Assembly: GCA_015183035.1 (NCBI GenBank)
Contig: JACZZP010000015.1
Span: 1,550,001 to 1,614,000 of the forward strand
DNA length: 64,000 nt
Direction: 5' to 3'
From: Meloidogyne chitwoodi
Lineage: Eukaryota > Nematoda > Chromadorea > Rhabditida > Meloidogynidae
The position numbers and the translations under genes were made by a program. Shown in pieces: positions 33,215 to 46,901 of the stretch. The notes under the pieces were generated by a model. That model did not search any database. It was not told where the DNA came from and saw only the letters and a program-made list of their open reading frames with translations. Numbering within the stretch: position 1 is the first letter of the stretch; each line of letters opens with the position of its first letter.

Positions 33215-34935
33215 TTAAAGCATCCAATTATAACCAGCATTTACTCCACAAATAAAATTTTTTATAGAAATTTTATAAGCATATTGTTTTATTGTTGGAT
33301 TATTCCAACCACCAAATGATGCATAATTATTAAAATTATTGGTATAGTCAAAATGTGTATGCCACAATGGAATATAATTATATTTTTGAGTATTTTCAGT
33401 AATTTGTTGCCAGGAATATTTATTTGTATAAATTCCATAAGGTTGATTATTTTCTTCTAAAGTATTAATCATTTCCTATAATTTAAATTAAATACACACT
33501 TTTTAAATTTAATTTAAATAAATTGGTCAACAAAATTAAATTTTATAAGCAAAAAAACTTTTATTTGTCCTAACTAATTTAATTGGAAATTATTTTTTAT
33601 TTTTATAAAAAAATAAAAAATAATTACTTCAATAAATTTCATATTTTTTTCTATTTTTCCATACCAACGATATATTTCTAATAATTTATTTCCAGACATT
33701 TCTATATCACTATCTTCTCCAGCACTACCTATAATATTCAACCAAACTCTTCCAACTGTGGTATTATTATTTTTTAACTCATTGAGGACATTTGTAATTG
33801 TCTCCCTTAAATTTTTAAAAAATAAATAAATAAATAATTTTTAAAATAATTTTTAAAATAATTTTTAAAATAATTTTAAAAAAAATATTGCCTTGGATTG
33901 CGACATTTACTTTTAATTTCTTGGAATATAAATGTTTGTTTAACACAAGGCTGAATATAAACATCAACGTTGTCAATACCCGCTTCCTGAGCATTTTTAA
34001 TATTTTCAACAGCATTATTATCAATATAACCATTAGAATTACCAGCACGTACAATAACAAATTTAATTGATAATTTTTCTTTTAAACATTTAAATTGATC
34101 AATTGTAGTAATTCATTTACATCAACTCCTTTTCCGTTTTCATTAATTACGTTTGGAAGACATATTGTTGAATTAGTCTGAATTTTTAATAATTTAATAT
34201 TATTTTTACACTGCCTAGTCCCTGTCCCCCGTCATCAGCACAAATCAGTGGCCGAAGTCCTATTCTTCGTTACCATTTGTTAATATATACTTTTATGATA
34301 AAGGGCTGCTTGTAGTATTCTACAAACTTAACAGTTTCGATACTAAAAAAACACGAGAATCTAAATTTAGAAACATTGATGTGTTCATATTAATATTATA
34401 AATAAAATCAAACTATGGAACAATAATATCCTTTAGGGCAGAAGTCTTTTGTATCCAAGCAGAATACTCCATCTTCAAATGGAGAACATACCCAACCTTC
34501 AATGATATTTGTGTAACCGCATGTCTTTCCGATAGGACAATAGTTTGCTTCCGAATGAACATCTTAAGAAAATGTTAATTTATAATTTTATACATATTTT
34601 GCTTTATTTTTACTAATTTAAAAAAATTTGTTAATGAATAATTAAAAAAAATATATACATAAATTTAGAAATATCATAAATAAATAATTTATTTCAAAAT
34701 ATTTAATTAAAAATATTTATTTATTACTATTTCCACAAGCAATTCCATTATCATAATCTGAATATTGTGCTGAATTTCCTCTAAAAATAATTAAATAATA
34801 ATTATTTTTTAAAATTAAAACTAACTTTCTTCTATAAGTAAAATGACTTTCTTCAATCTTCCATCCTTTATTAAATTTTATTTTGCTATAAATTAAAAAC
34901 AAACAAGTAAAATTCAAAATTCGAAAGAATGACAT
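33215..34935 (-). pseudogene. Secreted Cys-rich plus GH25 lysozyme-like gene (copy 1), one-base deletion
   Basis: Exons 34935-34826 (signal peptide MSFFRILNFTCLFLIYSKIK), 34780-34728, 34562-34414 (six-Cys module: YCPIGKTCG, WVCSPFEDGVFC, DFCPKGYYC), then GH25 exons 34177-33892, 33805-33628 and 33475-33215. The module joins the GH25 part through donor ATA/GTTTGA at phase 0; if that splice is not used, the small protein stops at 34408. In exon 34177-33892 one base is missing near 34109 relative to the 41.5 kb copy, shifting the frame. The same exon ends at a GC donor. GH25 marks: FVIVRAGNSNGYIDNNAVEN, NVDVYIQPC, LWHTHFDY and FGGWNNPTIKQY. The catalytic DxE position reads NII. GH25 enzymes cut bacterial peptidoglycan; this copy is unlikely to. 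Confidence 0.72.
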
Positions 34936-36063
34936 TATATTTTCTAAATTAAATAAATAAAAAACATTTGATAATACAAATATTTTAAAACTTAAATTTA
35001 TTTAATATAAACTTAAAAATAGGGATTCAATAGAAAAATAGATTTAAATATAAAAAATATTGAAAAATAAAATAAAAACAAAAATCTCAACACTGTTGTT
35101 AAACGTTTTGTTTAAATATTTAAATTAAACAAAATAGCAAAACTTTTATAATAAAAAGTAATAGAATGTTGAGATAAAATTGATTAAAAATGGTGTTCAA
35201 TGACTAAAATATAAATCAAAGTTTCTAATTTTAGAGAGCAACAAAGTAAAGATTTATATAAATAAATAAAAGATTATTTAATTCTTTTTATTTATTATAA
35301 AATATATTTTTTTTTGCAAAACAATTGATTTTACTTTATAAACATTGTTTACAAAATTAATTAATTTATGTATTTATAATGTTACTATATTTATTTATTA
35401 CACATTTTTAATTAAATATAGATTGAGATTAGTAATAAATTTAAGAAAAAATAAAATAATTAAAAGAATTTAATAAAATATTTTTATTTTATAAAAGTGA
35501 TCGGTTATAACTTCCTATAATTTAAAAAATAAATATTAAAAAAAATATTCACTCCAACAAATATTATTTATTATTTTCTAAATCCTGATAACATCTATTT
35601 TCAGCAGAACCTTTAATCCAAATTTATTGTTAGCCTTATACTTTTCTAGTTCATCAAACAATTTTTAATGTTCCTTCTAAAAATGGGTAAAAATTAAGAC
35701 AATTAAAAAAAATTCCTTTAATCTACCTTACTGATAAAAAATTTTTGTAATAAATAAGTTAGATGAATGAATTTTTTAATTCAAATAAAATTTAATAATT
35801 AAAAATTATTTAATTAATTAAAAATCCAAAAACTTGCCTAGGAACATTTACGCTATATTGAATTTAAAAAATTAAAATTAAAAAAATTCTCCATTTTTAA
35901 TTTTCAAAAATTAAAATTAAAGCTATCAAATAAGTACATATTTTATCTTTTCTCTTAATAATTTTTAAATTTTAAATTAACGTTTTATTTAATTTTAAAT
36001 TAAATGCCAACACTTATTATAATATTAAATTTAGAAACATTTTTAAGCTAAATAAATAAATAA
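34936..36063. other. Intergenic
   Basis: Promoter region of the GH25 copy 1 gene. Segment 35570-35660 is less A+T-rich and carries short open stretches on the minus strand ended by stops; unidentified. Segment 35990-36060 repeats the 31200-31265 sequence. Confidence 0.5.
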
Positions 36064-36429
36064 AATTATTATCTTTTAATTTATTTAATTTTATTATTTC
36101 AATTTATAAATACATGTAAAAAACAATTTAAAACTGGTTGTGATGATAGTGATATAAATAAATGTTGTGATGATTCTCCTAAAAAACTTAATTGTCAACG
36201 TACTTTTATTAATGGAGATATAACAAAAGGAAGATATCAATGCCTTGAAAGAGAATGTCATAAAGAAGGGACTATTTGTACAATTGATAGATGTTGTTAT
36301 AATTATTTTTGTTTAAATGGAAAATGTAATTCTTGTTCATTATCTTTTGGTAAAATTTGTAAAAATGATCAAGAATGTTGTATTTGTTATTGCCTTCCTA
36401 ATAAAACATTAAAAAAGAAAGAATGTTAA
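36064..36429 (+). pseudogene. Cysteine-rich knottin-like peptide without a start codon
   Basis: Open frame of 121 residues from just after a TAA (36061-36063) to the stop at 36427-36429. The leader (YLILLFQFINTC) and CC motifs (NKCCDD, DRCCYNYFC, QECC) align with the intact gene at 26012, but no in-frame ATG exists where that gene starts with MYSYNN. No internal stop is present, so loss of the start is either recent or compensated by an unseen upstream exon. Confidence 0.6.
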
Positions 36430-37768
36430 TTTAAATATTAAATAATTTATTTATTCTTTTTATTTCTTTAAAATTATTATATCTTTAAATACTATAAGTA
36501 ATTTTATTTAATAATTTTTTCTTTAATTTCTTTTCTTTTTATTAGCTTTATAATATTTTAAAAATAAATTAATTAATTAAATAAATATAATTTTAATTAT
36601 GTACAGATTTTTCTTTTTGTAGAATTTCACACAATTCCTCTTTTAACAGAAAAATCCCTCTTAAATAATTATTGAAATAATTTTAGATAATAAATTATTT
36701 TATGTAGATATCCGTGGCCTAAATATTTGTAATTGAAAAGAGCATTTAAAGCTTCTTTTTATTAAATTAAGGTAAAATAACCAACTCTATTCATTTATTT
36801 ATTCTTTTAATTTTAAACAAAAATATTAGTAATAACCTTTAATTATTATTATTTTTTAAATAAATAAATTGAAAGAACGGCTATTTTAATATTTCAAGCA
36901 TTTCCCTCACGCACTCATTAAAAAAAACTTTTTTTTCCGTTTCCACGGTGACCGAATATATATAAAAACTAAAAATAATTTTGTCAAAGTCATTGTTTGA
37001 CAAAATAAAATTTTTATTAAAATAAGGTTTCTATAAAATTATATTTTTAAAATTTTCACCTTTTAATACATTTTTGTGGTAAATTTAAAAGAAATTTAAA
37101 ATTAAAATATTATATGTCTATTTAGAAATTAATTTATTAATTTATTAAATTAAATATAAAAAGACTAAAATTTTGTCAAAGTAATATTTATTTGTTCCTT
37201 AAAAATACTAAAATATAAATTAAAATTCTCTCAAGTTTTATTAAATTTATATAATTTATATGAAAATACATTTACTTATTCACAAAAAAGACAACATTTA
37301 ATTATTTAAAAGAATTTAAAAAAATATTATTTTATTAATTTTAATTTATTTAAAATATCTTGACATAATTTTATTTTTTAAATTAATTATATATGTATAT
37401 ATAATTTATTAATTTATTTTTTAGGTGCCTATAAATTCATTATTCTTATAAATATTAATTTTTAATTATAACAGAACAATAAAAATTTTTTAAATTAAAT
37501 ATTCTTTTTTTAGTAATTCCCCAAAAACAAAAAATATCAAAAATTAATATTATCGTGTTATCAAAACTTTATTTTATTTTTAATTTTTTTGTTTATTTTA
37601 AATAATTTTTATTTTTAAATTTAAAAAAAAATTACTTCACTATAGTAACGAATTTTTCAATTTTAAAAAATGATAATACATTAAATATTAAATTTATAAT
37701 TATTTATTTATTATTTAAAGTGCCATTCTGTGCTAATTTATTTTTTTTTTAAATTTTAATTTAAGATT
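36430..37768. other. Intergenic, A+T-rich
   Basis: Holds the GPCR promoter side. A small patch with GTTTCCACGGTGACCG (36940-36955) is the only complex sequence; unidentified. Confidence 0.5.
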
Positions 37769-40700
37769 ATGAACAATAATAATTTAAATAATAATATTAA
37801 TTTTAATGATACTCTTAATTTATCAAATGGTTTAAATTTAATAACTTCATTACCTCAACAATTTAATTATTATAATATTAATATGGTAACAATTCAAGAA
37901 AAAATTACAACAAATGGACTTTCTACAGCAATTTCTATTTTAATGGGAATACTTGTTATTTCCTCTTTTTTATTAAATATTGCACTTTTTATTACTATTA
38001 TTACTAGGTTATAATTAAATAAATAAAATTATTATTATTATTATTTTTTAATTTATTTATTTAATATTTTTTAGTTATAAACTACGTTCATCTCTTCTTA
38101 ATTTAATGTTCTGTATTTTATCTCTGTAAGTTTAATTAATTAATTAATTATTTAAAAATATTTAATTAATTTTTCTTTTGGTATTTTTGACGGGATACCA
38201 AGAAATTAAACCTAAAAAATCTAGAAAATCCAAAAAATGTCGGGATTTCTGGAGCGGGATCCCATAAAATCCCAATTGGTATCCCTCCAATTCCTCTCTC
38301 TTCTCTTAATTTTTTTTCAATTTTTATTTCTATTTAACCTCTAATTTTAATTAATTTTCAGACTTAATTTGATTGATGTTTCCTTAATCACAATTGTTGC
38401 TTTAATTTGTGTATCAAATGGTTAATTTACTTATAAATTAATTTAATTAATTATTATAAATTAATTAATTATTTAATTATTTAAATAATTAATTTAAAAA
38501 AAGGTAAAGAATTTATGTATTTAAAAGGTGGTCTTTGGACATTTGGCAAAACAATTTGTCGCGTGAATGCTTTTGCACAACAGGTGTTTTATTATTATTT
38601 TATTATTATTTTTAGATTACCTAATTAAATATTCTAATTATGTAAAATACTTAAAAGCATGGGTAAAAGATCTGTAAATTAGAGAAATAAAATTAAAAGT
38701 TTTATCTATGGTAATTCAATTATAAAATATTTGACTGACTAACTGTAGAAAGGTCGTCTGTTCTAAATTTGTCTAGTAATTTATGTAACCCTCGGCAACC
38801 CTAATTTTATATTAAAAGGTAATTCAATAAATAAAGAAAAATAAATTACCAAATAATTTTGCTTCTTAGCCCAGTTATAATTTTTAATAATTAAAAAACC
38901 AATAAATTAAAAATTAAATTAATTTTTTTTAAAGTTTCTGTTCCTTGCCAACCTTCTTATTTTAACACTTATTTCAATGGAAAGAGCTCTTTCTTTAATT
39001 CGTCGACATTTAGTTACAACTAAAATATTTGGAACTCTTGCTACTCTTTTTATGATTATTCCTATTTGTTTTGCTGCTCCACTACTTATTTCTGGATTTC
39101 CTGTTTCTGTCTTTACATATCGATATCTTTGTGCTATTGGAAGGTTTTTCTTTTTTTAATAATTTGTTTTTTAATTTAAAAAAAATTAAATTTAATAAAA
39201 TTATCTCTCAGCCAAAAAATAAATTTAAATAAAAGTAAAAAAATATTAATTTATTTATGAAGTAAATAAATTTAATTTTAAATTTTAAAAAATATTCTTC
39301 TTAAAAATTAAATTTTAAAAATTTCAGTGGTTCTCCAGTACTTTATTCAATTGCACAATTAATTGTTTATGGAGTAAATAAAATTTAAATAAAATTTAAA
39401 TAAAATAATTTAATTAATTTAAATTAAAGGGTTGTCTATTTATTCTTTTAATCTGTTTTGGTTCTATAATTAAACAAAGTCGAATTGTTCGTTCAATACC
39501 AGTAAAACCAGAACAGTACGGAGCTTTTATTCTAGAAAATAGAATTTTAGAAGAACATATGCAATTAAGTAAATTAATTTTTTGGTTATTATTTGAATAT
39601 GCTGTTATACAAGGACCTTATATTTTTTTGGATTTTTTTGTTCAGGTTTTTTAATTTTTTTAATAAATTTATTCTTAATAAATTTAAGGAGATTTTTAAT
39701 AAATATATTTTTTTATAGTTATTTTTTTCTCAAATATTATTTCTCTAGATTTTTTTTTTGTGTTTTAGAAGAAATGGAAAAATTGGGGAATTTTTCAAAA
39801 TATATAGTAACCTTTTTTACCGTAAATTTAATTTTTAAAATAATTTATAACTGAAAATGGCTACAAAAATTTAAAATAATTACTACAAACGTACCATCCA
39901 TAAAAGAGTAGAAAATTATTATTTTTAAATTATATTAAGAATATTAAATTTATTCTAAAAGAAAAACTTAAGTTTTTGGATTTTCTTTATTTAAAAAAAT
40001 TCTTTTAAATTAAATTAATTTTCACAGATAAGTAATAGCATAGAAGTACAACTTAATTTTCCAAAATATACATATACTGTAATTTCAAAAGATGTTGATA
40101 CACTTGTTACTATTATTAAATTATTTCATCCTTTAATTGTTCCAACTATGGTTTTTAATTTTAATTAATTAATTATATTTTTATTTTATTTTTCAGATTC
40201 TAGTTTCTTGTAATAATATTTGGATACAATTAGTTGATAAAATATGTTGTAGATGTAATAAATCTGCTTTAATAGGGTCTTCTAATTCCAATGTATTAGG
40301 AAATAATATTTCAACATTTGCACAATTAGTAATTGGTGGAAATGGAAATAATAATAATAATAATTGTAATGGTAAATAAATATTTAAATAAAAAAATATG
40401 TAAATTAATTTTAAAAGTAAATAAATGTTTATTAGGAAGAGTAATATTTGAGTTATTTATAATTAAATTAAAATATTATTTTAAAAATAGTTAAAATAAT
40501 TCAATAAATTTAACTAAAATATTAAAAAAATGTTTTTTGATTTTTTAAAGTTTCAACAAACAATCCACACGCAATGACACTTTATGCAACACCTAATGGT
40601 GATTTACAATTACGTTTACCAAATGCAACATTAATTACACAACCACCTGCCCAAATGGTTCAAAGCATTAATAAAAATGATGATAAAATTAATGAAAAAA

Positions 40701-41020
40701 TAATTTATAAAAAAAATTTAAATTATCATCAACATCCATCTACACAAATATGTACAGATAATGAATGTTCTACTAGTAGTAGTAATGAAAATAATAATAA
40801 TAAAATAATTAATTATGAAGAAAAAAATAAAAAACAAAAAAATAATTTTAAAATAATTGAAGAAGAAAATGATGAAGAAAAAATAAAAAAAATAAAAAAC
40901 AAAAAAACAATTAATATTAATCAAAGTAAAATTCCAAAAAGAAAAAATTTAGATAAAAGAAGGACATTACAACAACAAAAAATTATTGTAACTAAACGAA
41001 AACAATTACAAAATTATTAA
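37769..41020 (+). CDS. Rhodopsin-class (class A) seven-transmembrane receptor, orphan
   Basis: Ten exons: 37769-38007, 38075-38125, 38362-38420, 38504-38583, 38935-39143, 39328-39373, 39430-39645, 40028-40150, 40197-40371 and 40551-41020. They sum to 556 codons (555 aa). The extracellular N-terminus is Asn-rich with several N-glycosylation sites. Helices: TM1 ISILMGILVISSFLLNIALF, TM2 around LNLIDVSLITIVALICVSN, TM3 from TICRVNAF to LISMERALSLI (the DRY position reads MER), TM4 LATLFMIIPICFAAPLLI, TM5 near YSIAQLIVYGGCLFILLICF, TM6 FWLLFEYAVIQGPYIFLDFF, and TM7 TIIKLFHPLIVPTMILVSC. The Cys of TICRV and RYLCAIG are placed for the usual TM3-ECL2 disulphide. The tail is long, Asn/Lys-rich and low in complexity. 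Ligand unknown; a peptide or amine receptor is plausible. Intron 2 carries a small repeat (see findings). Confidence 0.8.
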
Positions 41021-41559
41021 AAATTAAAAAATAAATTTTGTTATTTTGTCATATTTAATTCATTTTTTGTTTAATAATTGGTAAATTCGATTTTTTTGAT
41101 TCATACCCAGATCATTATTTGTTGGTAAAGATTAATCTGGTCTACTCTACGTTATAACTCCAACTGCTTCTACATAAATGGAAAAAGAAAATAAGAAAAT
41201 TACCACAAATAAAAGGAAAATTTGAATAATATTCATCTTTAATTAAATTTTTAATAAAAAAATTAACTAGCATTTAAAAATGCTTCAATTATAAGCAAAA
41301 GCTTTTAAGATTTGAAAGAAAAATAGATTAAAAGAAGAGAGCCCTGGTAAAGTCAATAAAATGCTTACTTATAAGTTTTTCATAAACTTAGTTCTTAAAA
41401 TAATTAAAAATTTTGAGATTGCTTCTAAACTCTTATTTATCTCTTCAATTAATTTGTTAAATTAAAAACATTTGTATATAATATTTATTTAAAAATAAAA
41501 AAAATATTGTTATCATTTGTTTTTATAAAATGAATAAATCGAAATTAATTTTTTTTAAA
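41021..41559. other. Intergenic between convergent genes
   Basis: 3' flanks of the GPCR and of the GH25 gene at 41560; no gene seen. Confidence 0.5.
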
Positions 41560-44239
41560 TTAAGGTCGCCAAACACGAGTAACATTTACTCCACAAACTT
41601 CTTTATTAGAATATACTTTCATCGTAGGTTTATCCCAATCACCAAAAGGATAGCCATATTCATTATAATCTTCAAAATTGTTTTCATTGTCATAATGTTC
41701 ATACAAAAGTGAAACATTATTAAATATTTGTGTATTTCCAGTAATTTCATGCCAATCATATTTGTTTGTGTAAATTCCATAATTTTGATTATTATTTATT
41801 AATGTATTAACCATTTCCTTAAAATTTTAATTAAAATTTCATTTTTTAAAACCATTATTTCTTTATAAATATATAAAATCTCAAAACTTACATTAATAAA
41901 TTCTACATTCTTAACTTTATCATTTTTCCAACCAGCATAATTAGTACCATTAACCAAACCATGAACTGACAACCAGACATTTCCAAACTTTGTATTATTC
42001 ACATTAAGATGGCTGAGAATTCTGATAACATTTTCACTAAAAAATAAAATTATTAAATATTTTAGAAAAATTTGTTTGAACAAAATGAATACATTAGGCA
42101 TCTGAATTACAAAATTTGAAATTAGGTAACTATAATCAAAAATTTTTAGGTAAGGGTTTAATTAAAAGTAAAGCAAAAAGCGTTTTTAAAAAGCCAAAGC
42201 AGAGGGAATATTGAGAAACGTCAGGTTATAATGACCTAACCGAAAAAAGTCGCAAGACTCTAATTATTTTTTAATAAATAAAAATATATAACCTTGGTTG
42301 ATTACAAGATACACTTGGAGGTATATAAATATCAACATCTTCAATTCCAGCCGCTCGAGCATTTTTAATATTTTCAACAGCATTATTATCAATATAACCA
42401 TTTGAATTACCAGCACGTACAATAACAAATTTAATTGATAATTTTTCTTTTAAACATTTAAATTGATCAATTGTAGTTAATTCATTTATAACAACTCCTT
42501 CTTTTCCGTTTTCATTAATTACGTTGGGAATACATATTGTTGAATTAGTCTGAATTTTTAAGAATTTAATAATGTATTATTTTTTACACTAATTTTTTAT
42601 GATATTATTAAGCTTTTTTGCAAACAAATAATGCAAAACATTTGTTATGTTTTCGGCAAAGTTTTATAATTATTAACCTCTCCTTCTTGAATCCATTCTT
42701 CCACTTTTTTGGTTATATAATTTTTATAATAATCCTCTCCCTTTTCTTCTTCATTTTTATGGTATGTAATGTCTAAACCAATGGCAATATCAGCATAAAT
42801 AAAATTTTCCTTAAATTCCTCAAATTGTGAAAAATCACGAACAAAAGGTTGTTCAACTTCGAGTACAGTTGGCGAAGTAAAGGGAGTTTTGCAAGTCTAA
42901 AAATTAAATAAAATAGTTTTATTTACATATTTTGGTCCCAGAATTAAAAACAAAAATTGGAAAATCAACTTTTCCAAAAATTATTCTCATAAACAAAAAA
43001 TTCAAGTTACATATTCATCCTTTTGTGCTGCTGGTGTAGAATGAAGATTTGACTAAAAATTAAGAATCATCTAAGAATAATAAATTTTTTTAACACTGAG
43101 GTTAGAAAATAATCTGAGGAACTAAGATAATTTTTTACATTTCCGAATACAATATAAAAAGCGTTTGGGTATAAAAATTAATTGTGAGGAAGAAAATGCC
43201 TCACACTGTAATAGTGCTTTTATTTTCACAAAACAAATAAAAATTATGCACTAGATATAAATAGAAATTAAAAAATTTTAAGAATTACTTTGTACGCGTG
43301 AGATAGTTCACACAAATTGTCATCAATTGGCCTTTGATGATCTAATGCCTCACTGAGTATAAAACGTTCACCTTTATTAAAATAATCATTTAAAAAATTT
43401 AAGATTAAAAACCAGATTTATTGCTGTCTTCAAGAGCATCACGAGATGTAGATTGGTCAGATTTAGGATCAACTTGAAAAGGTTGAGTATTTAAAAGATC
43501 TAAATATAAAGTTATTAGCATAAGCCAACTTTTTACCATTGATCAAGGTTTGATTCAATTCCATAGGAGGTAATGCCAAAATTCCACTACGTATAAGCAT
43601 ATTTTGTATTTCTGTCGAACAAAAGTGACGTGGATCATAAGGTAAAAGAAGTTCGTTAGTTTCATAATCTCTAAACTGACGAGTGGATGGATCATATAAA
43701 CCAAATAAGATAGTCTCATTCAATGTCAACTCTTTCTTACTTTCTGGATGATTAATTCCGTATTTTGTATTGAGTATTTTTTTAATGTCTTCTCTAATAA
43801 GTCCTATTTTAATCTTAAAAATAAAATTTTTTTTAATATTCTTAACAAAATAAACCAGTAATAAATTTAAAATAATTTACCGCATTATGTAAAGAAACAC
43901 CAATATCAGTAACAACTTCAATATCATCACTTCCAAGATCAAGACCTTGACTACTCAACTCATCCAATGTCATTACTTCCCTTGTTTGTTTATGAAGATA
44001 TCCTCCTCCCTCTGAATAAATAAATAGCGATTTTGTTACAGGAGCCTTTAAATAAAAATTTCTTTATTTCAAAAATATAATAAAAAAACCTCTTGAAAAA
44101 TTTGTGGCACAACTAACGGTTCAGTTGGAACTTCTGGAGGATTGAGAATAATTGAAATGCATCCATTGCAAACGAACAATTCGTTATTATTGAAATTTTC
44201 CTCATTTAATGAGACTGAGCAAAATTTACAGGTCGACAT
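41560..44239 (-). CDS. Zinc-ribbon/plakin-like N-terminus joined to GH25 lysozyme-like domain
   Basis: Ten exons, all phases consistent: 44239-44090, 44045-43881, 43813-43537, 43499-43413, 43371-43289, 43052-43011, 42896-42678, then GH25 exons 42549-42293, 42036-41892 and 41817-41560. They sum to 561 codons (560 aa). Residues 1-50 hold two CxxC pairs (CKFC ... CNGC), a zinc-ribbon pattern. Residues 51-345 contain plakin/plectin-repeat-like segments (MTLDELSSQGLDLG, LTLNETILFGLYDPSTRQF, GERFILSEAL). The last 220 residues are GH25-like: FVIVRAGNSNGYIDNNAVEN, DVDIYIPPS, LLYEHYDNENNF and GDWDKPTMKVYS. No signal peptide is visible at this start. The catalytic DxE reads SVH. Two separate genes would also be possible, but the GH25 part then has no start. 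The plakin assignment is tentative. Confidence 0.6.
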
Positions 44240-46901
44240 TTTCTTTTTCTAAAAAGTATTCAAAATACATATAATAATAAAAAATAAAAAAGTGCAAAAT
44301 TGTAAGTAAAAGAACGCAAGGGAGGGATAACTTAATATTTAAAATTCTCCTAAGATTTACTTTTTTTCTCTAACTAGTAGTCTCTCAATATTTAATAAAA
44401 CACAACGCCAATTAATATAAATTTATATAGAATTTAAAATTGTAATTTTTTCTTGAAAATAACTTCTAAATACAAGTTATGGGCTGAATAAATCATCAAG
44501 GCTACAGAAAAATGCAGTAAAATAATTAAAATAAATTTGATACCAAAATAAGCTTTAGAATTCAATTCTAAACAAAAATAGAAAAATTTTAACATTAATA
44601 TTGACTAATTATTGTTCGATTAAGATAAATAAGCTCTTTCAAATTAATTTAAAGTTATTTTTAAATTCTATTATTTTAGTTAATGATCGACACCAGATGA
44701 TCCTTCCGGATTTTTTAAAGTTCGTTCAAAGCCGGATTTTTTCGATATCTACTAGTTCATTTTTTCAAACTAACAAATACATAAGTTAAACTAAAAAATA
44801 ATACATCAATTAGAAATGCACTCAATTGCGGTTGCGCAAAATTATTGGAACTTGCGCCTCCTCTTCTGCCTACTATTTATATCTTTGATCCTTTTATACG
44901 TTCAAGTTTATTACAATATAATTTATTATTAAGGAAAACCAAAGTAAGTTTCATGAAAATTAATTCTTTTTATATCTGGTGCTATTTTGGAATTTGAAAA
45001 TTACGTAGGTTGAGATCGGTTTCAGAATTACCTTTGTTCAAAATTTAAAAAATGGTATAACTAAAAATTGTTTTTTTCTGGTATAAATTTTTCCAACACA
45101 TATAATGTACTTACATATTAAATCTTCTTTATATTATTTTATGAATATTTCCTAGTACATGCCAAAAATTTTTTTAGCTAGATTTAGCAATTTTTATATA
45201 AACATTTAACATCATACTTTTAATTAATTAACTATTTTAAAAATTACGTTAATTTTTCTGTGCAAATTTTTAAAAAATTTTCCTGCATATACATAAATTA
45301 TTGTAGATGAAGACATTAATTTTATAGCATATTTTTTAAAATTTATTTTCATTATAGAAATATCAGAATTAAAAATTGTTGTTTTTTCATCCCTAATATT
45401 TATATTTGGCATTAAAATAGTCATACTAATTTTTAAACTTTTTATAAAATTTTGGATCCAATTTTCAAAAATTCCAAACTTTTGGTTCTGCCTCACACTC
45501 CATTTGAGTCCCACTAACTGAGCATGAATTAATATTATTAATGCATTAATATTTGATTTATAATAGATATAATCCACAAATTTTTTATATTTTTATGGTC
45601 GATTATCGTTAAATTAGTAAAAATAATTAAATCATTAAAAAGTAGCACATAATTTTAACTCAATAATTTAAAAGCATTTAATTTTTGAGGATCAAATAGA
45701 GGATGCGGCAGAACAGAAAAGCACAAATTCTGAAGGTAAAATACCACACATCTCAAAAATACTTTTTACAATATTTTTACCAGCACTATTTTGGGTTTAA
45801 TTTTTTTAACAAAAAACATAAGAATTAAAAAATCAACATAAATTAACCAGAATCTTAAATATCCCCGAAATATATCTATTTTAATGCCTTGTATTTGCTG
45901 CTCTGAATATTTCAAAAAGCAATTCAAGTGGTAGAGAAGAAGAAATATTTTTATTATTTTTGTTGTTGTTGTATTGTTTTTTCATTTTTCTAAAAAAGAG
46001 TAAATTTAAATAATGTTTAAAAGATGGAGATTTATTTAACCTTTTATACTAAACATTTTTTTAATTCCTATATATTTAAATATTCAATTGAAAGAAAAAA
46101 ATATGTATTAGGAGACGGGCAAAATTGATTATTAGCTCAGAGCAAGTAAATAAAATGAAAAAAATTTTTTTGTATTTATAAAATTAATATTTTAAATACG
46201 TTTATATAATCTTCAAAAGAATTAATTATTAAATTTAAAAACAGTGCCGCCAACATTTTTATAAAGCATAGTAAAAAAAGAAAATTCACATATTAATCAA
46301 TTTCTTTTTCAAATTTTTCAAAGTAATAGTCTGGGATAGCTCTTCTTTTGGAAAGCATAATAATAACTACAGTGAAGCATGCAAAATTTAACTTAAGAGT
46401 TCACAATTTAAAATAAAAATAATATAAGAAATGTGGTAAATAAAGGAAAAATAGTGTAGTATGCAGTGATTGGACCAAAATCATACCTCGTTATGAGGCT
46501 AAAAAAAGTACAGGTATGAGTATGATGTTATGAGGGAAAAAATTAGGTGGTATGATGTATGATATGATTATGAGAAAAATCGAAAATTCCAATTACTGGT
46601 AGGTATTATAGTATGTACTTTTACCTTTTTTAAAAATAATTGCTTTTAGCAATTTAAACATTTGTTAAAAAAATAAGTAAATTTTTTAGAATTTATAAAA
46701 ACAACTACTGTGTTTATTTTTAATTGTTTTTAGAGTGTAAATTGTTAATAAAATATATACATTAAATACTTAGATCCCAAAATGTATTATATTTACACAC
46801 ATACCTTATATTTAAATTAACAAAAATTATATTTATAATTTATTAATTTTAAATAATAAAAACAAAGATTTATTTAAAATTTATGAAAGTTTTCTCGTCT
46901 T
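44240..46901. other. Intergenic, 2.7 kb
   Basis: Holds the promoter of the 44239 gene; 44820-44860 relates to 7125-7155. A 117-codon minus-strand ORF at 45577-45224 has no leader, splice support or recognisable domain and is not called. Segment 46450-46620 is rich in TATGA/TCATAC repeats and looks like a decayed inverted-repeat element. Confidence 0.5.

Noticed and set aside
40718..40924. Phe/Ile-rich minus-strand ORF over the GPCR tail
   Set aside because: Shadow of the Asn/Lys-rich coding strand.
45224..45577. 117-codon minus-strand ORF
   Set aside because: No signal peptide, domain, splice context or relative in the window; a frame of this length can occur by chance here.
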